Origin: an uncultured Bacteroidia bacterium
GTDB lineage: Bacteria; Bacteroidota; Bacteroidia; Bacteroidales; UBA932
Reading direction: 5' to 3'
DNA: 64,000 nt
Assembly (NCBI GenBank): GCA_902785785.1
Contig: CADAAA010000002.1
Span: 248,001-312,000, forward strand
Part shown: positions 42,414 through 48,820 of the stretch, piece by piece
Position numbering within the stretch: the first letter of the stretch is position 1
Layout: each line of letters opens with the position of its first letter
Translations under genes and position numbers: made by a program
Notes under the pieces: model-generated
The model's input: only the letters and a program-made list of their open reading frames with translations
Told to the model about the DNA's origin: nothing
Databases searched by the model: none

Positions 42414-42926
42414 ATGAAAAGAATAGCAGTAGTATTAGGGGTTATGTTGTCAGTATTCCCTATGTTTGCCCAAAGTACTATATCCTTTAGCGCAGGATAT
42501 AATTTTAACGGAGGTCATGAAGTAGCACTCGAATCAGAGAATTTTTTCAGATCTGGACATAGTTATTCACTATATGGCCTTTTCGATTATCACTTCGCAG
42601 AAGAGGAATGGCTCGGTGAAGCCATTGACTGCAAAAAAGCAATGGCTGAAGTTGGTGTTAAGAAGTTTTTTCAAGTAATTGAGAATAAAATATATCCTTA
42701 CGTGGGGCTTGGAATGACAGCAGGCATACAGAACATGTATCAAAGTACAAACAGAGACAGAAGCATTATTGATGAGGACACGGATCCATTCCTTTTGGGA
42801 GGAACCGCAACAATTGGATCTGAATTTATGCTGTCAGACCGAATGGCATTTCGTATCTCCTGCCGACTGAAATATGACGATTTCATGCATTACGTCCTAG
42901 GAGGCGGCCTTACATTCTCACTATAG
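42414..42926 (+). CDS. Small secreted beta-barrel-like protein (TraO-like pattern possible)
   Basis: 170 residues with a signal peptide ending PMFAQ. Alternating strands (ISFSAGYNFNGG, YSLYGLFDYHF, IYPYVGLGMTAGI, LLGGTATIGSEFMLSDRMAFRISCRLKYD over neighbouring strands) and a C-terminal YVLGGGLTFSL suggest an outer-membrane barrel. The overall pattern faintly recalls the TraO proteins of Bacteroides conjugative transposons, but no other tra gene is present, so I do not assign it. One of the most AT-rich genes in the window and divergent from the kinase gene. Confidence 0.65.
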   Translation: MKRIAVVLGVMLSVFPMFAQSTISFSAGYNFNGGHEVALESENFFRSGHSYSLYGLFDYHFAEEEWLGEAIDCKKAMAEVGVKKFFQVIENKIYPYVGLGMTAGIQNMYQSTNRDRSIIDEDTDPFLLGGTATIGSEFMLSDRMAFRISCRLKYDDFMHYVLGGGLTFSL

Positions 42927-42996
42927 TTCCACATATACTCAATAAACGGGGAGCGAGGTGTCTAAAGCGGAATTAATTATAACTCTTGAACATACA

Positions 42997-43434
42997 ATGA
43001 AAAAGATCATCATACAGATTGTTTTCATTTGCTCTTTTGCGATCGGAGCAAAGGCACAAGAAAACGTAATAACTGACATACTCGTCCCCGAAATCCAGAA
43101 TCTCAGCCTTCGCGAGCCGAGGTTTAGGCTCTACTCCACCAACCAACTATGGTACTACCTGGAACTTGATACCGCCACCGGAAAGGTTTATTCGGTACAG
43201 ATCAGTTACGGGAACAGTCCCCGGAAGGTAGATATCATCGATGATACCTCTAAGATAGGTTCCGATGACGAAATCGTCAAAGGGAGATTTATACTCAAGG
43301 CGACAGGAGATTCACGACTGTATATCCTCCTGGACTCTGAAGACGGCAGATGCTGGCTTCTGAAGTGGAGCGTTAATCCGGAAAACAGAAACATTGAAAG
43401 ACTTGAAATAAGTCAGGAGCCCTATACGTATTAA
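42997..43434 (+). CDS. Small secreted protein (unrecognised)
   Basis: 145 residues from ATG 42997 (the frame extends upstream to 42958 but the signal peptide begins MKKIIIQIVFICSFAIGAKAQ). The mature part has beta-rich, acidic segments and two Trp-containing stretches (NQLWYYLELD, RCWLLKWSV). No family recognised. It follows the barrel gene by about 70 bases on the same strand and may share its transcript. Confidence 0.6.
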   Translation: MKKIIIQIVFICSFAIGAKAQENVITDILVPEIQNLSLREPRFRLYSTNQLWYYLELDTATGKVYSVQISYGNSPRKVDIIDDTSKIGSDDEIVKGRFILKATGDSRLYILLDSEDGRCWLLKWSVNPENRNIERLEISQEPYTY

Positions 43435-43484
43435 CACAGCTAATTCCGCAGATTCTTTACTGACTTGTGAGCTATAACGATCTT

Positions 43485-43514
43485 TTTGTTATTTGAAACT
43501 AATCCTTATCTTTG
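43485..43514 (+). promoter_or_regulatory. Promoter of the DUF234-type ATPase gene
   Basis: TTTG (43485-43488) and TATCTTTG (43507-43514), 18 bases apart; slightly shorter than the usual 19-20 spacing. Confidence 0.65.
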
Positions 43515-43523
43515 CATATAATT

Positions 43524-43552
43524 GCAACATGCGTTACAGTAACGGTTGTTGC
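43524..43552 (+). promoter_or_regulatory. Palindrome in the ATPase leader (operator or hairpin)
   Basis: Arms 43524-43537 and 43539-43552 are inverse complements at 12 of 14 positions around a single central base; the core CGTTACAGTAACG is perfect. It begins ten bases after the -7 element, where a repressor would block initiation. Confidence 0.55.
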
Positions 43553-43567
43553 TAAAATTGATGCACC

Positions 43568-44878
43568 ATGAAGTTTTACGATAGGGAAAAGGAAATGGTG
43601 GCGCTCCGGAAGATTGAAACGCTATCAGCCCAATATGCACAGATGACGGTAATGACTGGTCGTCGGCGTATCGGCAAAACCACACTCATCAAAAAGTCTT
43701 TCACGGATATACCGTTCGTGTATTTCTTCGTAGGGAAGAAGAGCGAAACGCTGCTATGTGGAGAGCTGGCCGAAATCGTCAGGGAGACCCTTGGCGAAGA
43801 TTTAGGCTCTTTCAGCGACTTTCCCCGCCTTTTGGGAGCGATTATGGGTATTGCCAAGCATCGGAATTTCACTCTGGTGCTGGATGAGTTTCAAAACCTT
43901 TCGCATGCACGTGAGTCCATATTTTCTGACATACAGAACGTATGGGACACCAACAAAGAAGATAGCCGGATCAACCTGGTGGTCTGCGGTTCCATCTACT
44001 CCAAGATGAAGAAGATATTTGATGACAAGGAAGAGCCTTTGTACGGAAGGGCCACCGCCCGGTTCAAGATTCGTCCTTTTAGCATCGTTACCTTGAAGGA
44101 GATTATGCGTGACAACAATCCCGCCTATACAAACGAGGACCTTCTGGCCATGTATATGATTACTGGGGGCGTCGCGAAGTATGTAGAGCAATTGGTGACA
44201 CGAGGGGCGCTCACCAAGGACGGGATCATCCGGGACGTCCTGTCGGTAGGTTCCTACTTCCTGGATGAAGGTCAGGAAATGCTCCGGGATGAATTCGGGA
44301 AGGATTATGGTAACTACTTTTCCATTCTTTCGGCTTTGGCGACGGGTGAGACATCCCGCGGAGAAATCAAGAGCTATACGGGAGTGGAAGCAGGGGGATA
44401 TCTGGACAAACTGGAAAATGATTACGGCATCATAGATCGCAGGCGTCCCTATCTGTCAGGAGAAAAGTCCAAGAACGTAGAATACTCCATATCCGACAAT
44501 TTTCTCAATTTCTGGTTCCGCTTCATCTACCGATACCGTAGTGCCGTGGAAGTAGGCAATCTGGAATGGCTCACTGACAAAGTAATGGCCGACTATGATT
44601 CATATTCCGGCCTGGTCCTTGAGCGCTATTTCCGGCAGTCGTATGCCGAGACCGGCCGCTACAACCTGGTTACCAACTATTGGAAGAAAAAAGATGGGAA
44701 GGACGAAATCGATCTCATTGCCGTCAATGAGGCCGACAAGGAACTCGTCCTGGGTGAGATTAAACGCAATCCAGATAAGATAAACCTGACCGAGGTTAAA
44801 GAGAAGGCCAAAGGGATTGTCCTGCATCACAAAAAGTGGGACATGCGTTACATTGGCTTGTCGTTGGAGGATATGTGA
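43568..44878 (+). CDS. AAA-type ATPase with C-terminal DUF234 domain
   Basis: 436 residues. ATPase_2 domain (PF01637 type) with Walker A GRRRIGKTT (31-39), Walker B LVLDEFQN (about 101-108) and a sensor-like VVCGSIYSKM. A winged-helix stretch follows, then the C-terminal DUF234 domain (about 320-436), which has a PD-(D/E)xK nuclease-like look (DEIDLIAVNEADKELVLGEIKRN). Widespread in archaea and in gut Bacteroidetes, often in mobile or defence-associated settings; function unknown. Last gene of the putative island, with its own promoter and palindromic leader. GC is intermediate between island and core. Confidence 0.88.
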   Translation: MKFYDREKEMVALRKIETLSAQYAQMTVMTGRRRIGKTTLIKKSFTDIPFVYFFVGKKSETLLCGELAEIVRETLGEDLGSFSDFPRLLGAIMGIAKHRNFTLVLDEFQNLSHARESIFSDIQNVWDTNKEDSRINLVVCGSIYSKMKKIFDDKEEPLYGRATARFKIRPFSIVTLKEIMRDNNPAYTNEDLLAMYMITGGVAKYVEQLVTRGALTKDGIIRDVLSVGSYFLDEGQEMLRDEFGKDYGNYFSILSALATGETSRGEIKSYTGVEAGGYLDKLENDYGIIDRRRPYLSGEKSKNVEYSISDNFLNFWFRFIYRYRSAVEVGNLEWLTDKVMADYDSYSGLVLERYFRQSYAETGRYNLVTNYWKKKDGKDEIDLIAVNEADKELVLGEIKRNPDKINLTEVKEKAKGIVLHHKKWDMRYIGLSLEDM

Positions 44879-44883
44879 AGAGT

Positions 44884-44988
44884 CTAATGACGGATCTGTA
44901 TGATTACACCATATTTGGACTGAATCTTATTCCGTAGTTCAGTATCGATGGTGTCTTTTCCGCTATAGAGGGCACCGCCCATCTCCAC
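44884..44988 (-). pseudogene. Short C-terminal gene fragment over the right repeat
   Basis: An open frame of 35 codons on the minus strand (VEMGGALYSGKDTIDT ... then IQIRH and TAG at 44884-44886) starts within the repeat. It has no start signal and no recognisable family, and is interpreted as a leftover of a gene truncated at the island boundary. It may equally be a chance frame. Confidence 0.3.
44975..44988 (+). repeat. Right direct repeat (candidate attR)
   Basis: CCGCCCATCTCCAC, identical to the tmRNA 3' end at 38554-38567, 6.4 kb away and in the same orientation. It sits where low GC gives way to core-like composition. Confidence 0.65.
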
Positions 44989-45125
44989 GAAAAAAGAAGG
45001 CGACTAAAAAGTCAGGATATCTCGCTGAGAATTGAATATTTGAAAACGAGGCTGACTTCAACCACGAATAAAAACGACAAAAATGAGGCCGGCTAATACT
45101 TTTTAGTCGGCCCCTTTTTCGTGGA
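44984..45125. repeat. 142-bp element with imperfect terminal inverted repeats
   Basis: The left arm (about 44984-45012) and right arm (about 45098-45125) are inverse complements over about 28 bases with a few mismatches and one-base gaps; CGACTAAAAAGT (45001-45012) and ACTTTTTAGTCG (45098-45109) match exactly, and both outer ends read TCCACGAAAAA. It contains no gene. MITE-like, or a long bidirectional terminator structure. No target-site duplication seen. Confidence 0.55.
45087..45119. terminator. Bidirectional intrinsic terminator
   Basis: GGCCGGCTAA (45087-45096) pairs with TTAGTCGGCC (45103-45112), one G-U, six-base loop. Plus strand continues CCTTTTT; minus strand continues TCATTTTTG. 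It can end transcripts from the ATPase side and from the cupin gene. Confidence 0.7.
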
Positions 45126-45137
45126 TAACAGGACCCT

Positions 45138-45470
45138 TTATTGCATCGGAACGACGGCGTCGAAGGTGAGGTCTGTGTCGGTGGAGTCGTTGACGAGGGT
45201 GTGCGAATGGCCTTTCGGGCAGTAATGCACGACACCGGCACGGACGGGAAGGCGTTCACCGTCACAGATGACATAACCGCTGCCGCCGGTGAAGAACATG
45301 ATCTCGCTGCTGTCCTCGTGCGTGTGAAGCCCTATCGATGCACCGGGGACTAAGCGTCCCTTCGTAATGCGGTTGAGCCCATCCTCGTATCTGCGGGCAG
45401 CATAATACTTCTCACCTCCCTTGAAGTTCGGAGTGCAGGTCTCTTCTATCTTGCTGAAATCTATATTCAT
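45138..45470 (-). CDS. Cupin-domain protein
   Basis: 110 residues, a single beta-barrel cupin (PF07883 type). Metal-ligand motif GLHTHEDSSEIMFFTGGSG carries the two His and one Glu, and the second motif has a His in CPKGHSHTL. Small stand-alone cupins can be isomerases, dioxygenases or sugar-binding proteins; nothing in the sequence settles which. It ends the long minus-strand run downstream of trpS, 22 bases after the aldehyde-dehydrogenase-like gene. Confidence 0.82.
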   Translation of the reverse strand: MNIDFSKIEETCTPNFKGGEKYYAARRYEDGLNRITKGRLVPGASIGLHTHEDSSEIMFFTGGSGYVICDGERLPVRAGVVHYCPKGHSHTLVNDSTDTDLTFDAVVPMQ

Positions 45471-45492
45471 GACCGTAGGGTAGTTAAATGGT

Positions 45493-46041
45493 TTATTCTG
45501 AATACATCTTGGAAAAAGTCATGAGGCCTTCGTAGCCAAGACGGGGGAGAGAACTCCCGCAAGTATAAACGAAATCGGCGGGATAACCGTCTGCAGTCCC
45601 AGCCGGAACAGTGGCTACGAAGTCGTCGGTGAAGGTCTCGTCGACTATCCTGCGGACTGTTTCCCCGGCGGGGGAGTCCGGAACCATGACGACGGCGGTA
45701 TTGCCGGCTGCAAGGGCATAAGCCAGTGCGTTGAGCGCCGGTTCGGGAGTCTCCGTGCCGGAGGCGTCGATAAGGACCGTACCGTAAGGGACTGGCCCGT
45801 CAGTGGAAGGACGTGCAAAGAGCGAAAGCAGCATCCGCAGCTTTCCGGTACCCGTCCATTTGTACAAGTGCTTGCGGATGTCCTGGGCCAGGGAGTTAAA
45901 ACCGTTCGCGGCAGGCCCGTCGCCGCAGACATCCTTGACGGTATTGGCAAGGATCTGCACGATGGCGCGCCTGCTGCGGGTGTCCAAGGTATTACCGGCC
46001 TCGAAGAATGCCCTCTGCTTTTCAATGATATCCGTTGTCAT
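45493..46041 (-). CDS. Truncated aldehyde-dehydrogenase-like protein lacking the catalytic domain
   Basis: 182 residues against about 455 for a full enzyme. The N-terminus IIEKQRAFFEAGNTLDTRSR and the segment PYGTVLIDASG ... NALAYALAAGNTAVVMVPDSPAGETVRRIVDE align by eye with the NAD-binding half of class-3-type aldehyde dehydrogenases. The DFVYTCGSS segment would correspond to FDYIFFTGS just before the catalytic domain, and the protein stops soon after. The catalytic Cys and Glu are absent. The frame is intact and its ATG overlaps the trpS stop (one base), so it may be a domesticated, non-enzymatic domain. Confidence 0.6.
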   Translation of the reverse strand: MTTDIIEKQRAFFEAGNTLDTRSRRAIVQILANTVKDVCGDGPAANGFNSLAQDIRKHLYKWTGTGKLRMLLSLFARPSTDGPVPYGTVLIDASGTETPEPALNALAYALAAGNTAVVMVPDSPAGETVRRIVDETFTDDFVATVPAGTADGYPADFVYTCGSSLPRLGYEGLMTFSKMYSE

Positions 46042-47183
46042 CAGAGGCTGTATTTGGCTTTCTGCTCCTCGATCAATGCTTCAAGGACGCCCTGGTCGAA
46101 ATAGTTGATGCGCATGCTGCGCTTGACGTCGGCGAGGGTCTCGGCCGCTGCGGCACGGGCGACCTCGCTGCCTTTGCGCAGCACTTCGTATACGTAGGAG
46201 ATATCCTGCTCAAGCTCCTTCCTGCGCTTGCGGATGGGCTCGAGAGTGTCGTTCAGGACTTCGTTCAGGAAGTTCTTGATCATCACGTCTCCCAGACCGC
46301 CGCGTCGATACTGGTCCTTGACCTCTTCGAGGTTGTGGAACTCGAAACTGACTTTCTTCCCGACGAAGCATGAGGCGAACTTGTCAAAATGCTCGGGCTT
46401 ACAGAATGCATCGAGATAGGTGAATACGGTATTGCCCTCGACCTTGCCGGGGTCGCTGACCTGCAGGTGCCCGGGATCCGTGTACATGCTTCGGACCTTG
46501 GCCTTGACCTCTTCCGCACTGTCGGACAGGTAGATGCAGTTGCCGAGGGACTTGCTCATCTTGGCCTTGCCGTCAGTACCGGGGAGCCTCATGCAGGCGG
46601 CGTTGTCCGGAAGGAGGATATCGGGCATGACAAGGGTAGGACCGTATACGGTGTTGAATTTGTGGACTATCTCCCGTGTCTGCTCGAGCATCGGAGCCTG
46701 GTCCTCGCCTACAGGGACCGTCGTCGCCTTGAAGGCCGTGATGTCCGCGGCCTGGCTGATGGGATAGCAGAAGAATCCGACCGGCGTACCGGCTTTGTTG
46801 TCCTCGCCGCTGTCGGAGAAACCGCGCATCTGGATCTCCTGCTTGACAGTAGGGTTGCGCTGGAGGCGCTGCACAGTCACGAGGTTCATGTAGAAGAACG
46901 TCAGCTCGGTCAGTTCGCTGACCTGGGACTGGATGAAGAGGGTGGACTTCTCCGGGTCAAGACCCGCTGAGAGATAGTCCAGGGCAACCTCTATGATATT
47001 CTGCCGCACCTTCTCGGGGTTGTCGGCATTGTCCGTGAGCGCCTGTGCATCGGCGATCATGATGAATATCTTGTCGTACTCGCCGCTGTTCTGCAGCTCG
47101 ACCCTCCTGCGGAGGGATCCTACATAGTGTCCAATGTGGAGCCGTCCGGTCGGACGGTCTCCCGTCAAAATGATTTTTCCCAT
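46041..47183 (-). CDS. trpS: Tryptophanyl-tRNA synthetase
   Basis: 380 residues, class Ic synthetase. The HIGH motif is [11 protein letters not shown] (residues about 13-23) and the KMSKS loop is [11 protein letters not shown] (about 215-225). TGDRPTG at the N-terminus and the helical C-terminal anticodon-binding region are typical. A GEDQAP motif contacts the adenine pocket. Two bases downstream of recA and one-base overlap with the truncated aldehyde-dehydrogenase-like gene. Confidence 0.96.
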   Translation of the reverse strand: MGKIILTGDRPTGRLHIGHYVGSLRRRVELQNSGEYDKIFIMIADAQALTDNADNPEKVRQNIIEVALDYLSAGLDPEKSTLFIQSQVSELTELTFFYMNLVTVQRLQRNPTVKQEIQMRGFSDSGEDNKAGTPVGFFCYPISQAADITAFKATTVPVGEDQAPMLEQTREIVHKFNTVYGPTLVMPDILLPDNAACMRLPGTDGKAKMSKSLGNCIYLSDSAEEVKAKVRSMYTDPGHLQVSDPGKVEGNTVFTYLDAFCKPEHFDKFASCFVGKKVSFEFHNLEEVKDQYRRGGLGDVMIKNFLNEVLNDTLEPIRKRRKELEQDISYVYEVLRKGSEVARAAAAETLADVKRSMRINYFDQGVLEALIEEQKAKYSL

Positions 47184-47185
47184 CG

Positions 47186-48214
47186 TTAATCGTTGATTTT
47201 GGCCATCTCCTCACGGATCTTTGCTTCGATCTCGTCGCAAAGCTCCTTGTTGTCCCTTAGCAGTTGCTTGACCGCGTCGCGTCCCTGGGCGAGCTTCTCG
47301 CCGTTGTAGCTGAACCATGAGCCGCTCTTGTGGATGATGTCCAGCTCGACCGCGAGGTCGCAGATCTCGGCGGTGTGCGAGATGCCTTCGCCGAAGAGGA
47401 TGTCGAACTCGGCCTTTTTGAAAGGCGGGGCCATCTTGTTCTTGACGACCTTGACACGGGTGCGGTTGCCGGTGGCCTCGTCGCCGTCCTTGAGCTGGGT
47501 GGTGCGGCGGACGTCCAGACGGACTGAAGCATAGAACTTGAGGGCATTGCCGCCCGTGGTGGTCTCAGGGTTGCCGAACATGATGCCGATCTTCTCGCGG
47601 AGCTGGTTGATGAAGATGCAGCAGGTATTGGTCTTGGAGATGTTGGCTGTAAGCTTGCGGAGGGCCTGGCTCATGAGGCGGGCCTGGAGGCCGACTTTGT
47701 TGTCACCCATCTCGCCCTCGATCTCGGCCTTGGGAGTCAGGGCCGCTACGGAGTCGATCACGACTATGTCGATGGCGCCGGAACGGATGAGGTTGTCAGC
47801 GATCTCGAGGGCCTGCTCGCCGTTGTCCGGCTGAGAGATAAGGAGTGTTTCAAGATTGACTCCCAATGCCTTGGCATAGGTGCGGTCGAAAGCGTGCTCG
47901 GCATCGATCATGGCGGCTATGCCGCCCTGCTTCTGAGCTTCTGCGATGGCGTGGATGGCGAGCGTGGTCTTGCCGCTGGACTCCGGTCCGTAGATCTCGA
48001 TGATGCGTCCGCGCGGATAACCGCCGATGCCGAGGGCGTGGTCAAGTGCCACCGATCCGCTGGGTATGACCTGCACGTCCCACTGCGGCTGGTCGCCGAG
48101 CTTCATGATGGTGCCTTTACCGTAATCCTTCTCGATCTTGTCGATCGTCGCCTGCAGCGCCTTCATCCTGGCGGCATTGACATCCGCGGCGTTCATTTCA
48201 ACATCTTTTGCCAT
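47186..48214 (-). CDS. recA: Recombinase RecA
   Basis: 342 residues from ATG 48214 ([13 protein letters not shown]); the frame extends upstream but the two promoters lie there. DNA-strand exchange and LexA coprotease. Walker [18 protein letters not shown], loop L1/L2 regions ([21 protein letters not shown] and [20 protein letters not shown], each only partly quoted in the family) and the C-terminal acidic tail are in place. A two-base gap leads to trpS. Confidence 0.97.
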   Translation of the reverse strand: MAKDVEMNAADVNAARMKALQATIDKIEKDYGKGTIMKLGDQPQWDVQVIPSGSVALDHALGIGGYPRGRIIEIYGPESSGKTTLAIHAIAEAQKQGGIAAMIDAEHAFDRTYAKALGVNLETLLISQPDNGEQALEIADNLIRSGAIDIVVIDSVAALTPKAEIEGEMGDNKVGLQARLMSQALRKLTANISKTNTCCIFINQLREKIGIMFGNPETTTGGNALKFYASVRLDVRRTTQLKDGDEATGNRTRVKVVKNKMAPPFKKAEFDILFGEGISHTAEICDLAVELDIIHKSGSWFSYNGEKLAQGRDAVKQLLRDNKELCDEIEAKIREEMAKIND

Positions 48215-48270
48215 GTCTGTATTCTGTTTAATAGTTACCGTTACTGTGGTCCGGAGGAAACCGGCTTTGA

Positions 48271-48301
48271 CAAAGATATCAATAACCGCAGAGTCTCCAA
48301 A
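48271..48301 (-). promoter_or_regulatory. Proximal recA promoter
   Basis: TTTG (48298-48301) and TATCTTTG (48271-48278) with 19-base spacing on the minus strand. Confidence 0.75.
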
Positions 48302-48308
48302 ACTTTTG

Positions 48309-48338
48309 CAAAGATAAATCGACCTTGGGCCAAACCAA
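48309..48338 (-). promoter_or_regulatory. Distal recA promoter
   Basis: TTG (48336-48338) and TATCTTTG (48309-48316) with 19-base spacing, 38 bases upstream of the proximal copy. A CCTTGG/CCAAGG inverted pair overlaps the TTG element. Confidence 0.6.
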
Positions 48339-48353
48339 GGCACAAGGCCGATT

Positions 48354-48818
48354 TTATTGTCCTTGTTCCGCCAGTATGCGGTCGACGGCCGGGGCTACTT
48401 CGTCATAACGGTACCCCCTGGACAGGGCATATTTGATGAGCTTGAACTTGATGAAGGCATCGCCTTGAAGGGAATGGCATTTGGTGGAGAGGAGTTTCAT
48501 GAGTTTCTTTTCCGCCGCATCCGGATCGACCTGCTCGAGGGCGTCGGCAATGTCAGCCTTGGATATTCCTTTCATCATCAGGGAATACCGGATCTTTTCC
48601 GGTCCCCAGCCGGTCAGTGACGAACGCTCCCGGGCAAAGGCTGCCGCATACCGCGCGTCGTCGACGAAGCGGTCTTCGACCAGCGAGGAGAGAATCTCCT
48701 GCGCGGCATCCTTGTCCCCTTCCAGCGCTGTGACAGCTTTCTTCAGTATCTCGGAACGGCAGTATTCGCGTTTGGCGCAGAGATCCTGCAGGTATGGCAG
48801 CACTTTATCCTTTTCCAT
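48354..48818 (-). CDS. recX: Regulatory protein RecX
   Basis: 154 residues, the usual RecX length. Three tandem three-helix repeats are visible ([51 protein letters not shown] over two repeats; [22 protein letters not shown]). It binds RecA filaments and limits their activity. Here it lies upstream of recA on the same strand, two bases after the patatin-barrel gene, whereas in many bacteria recX follows recA. Confidence 0.92.
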   Translation of the reverse strand: MEKDKVLPYLQDLCAKREYCRSEILKKAVTALEGDKDAAQEILSSLVEDRFVDDARYAAAFARERSSLTGWGPEKIRYSLMMKGISKADIADALEQVDPDAAEKKLMKLLSTKCHSLQGDAFIKFKLIKYALSRGYRYDEVAPAVDRILAEQGQ

Positions 48819-48820
48819 GA

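Noticed and set aside
42414-42926. Assignment as conjugative-transposon TraO
   Set aside because: Only a vague pattern resemblance, and no other tra gene, integrase or mobilisation gene was found in the window.
38600-44900. Prophage, integrase or CRISPR array in the low-GC segment
   Set aside because: No phage structural genes, recombinase or spaced direct repeats could be found; only the 17-bp tandem pair and the att-like repeats.
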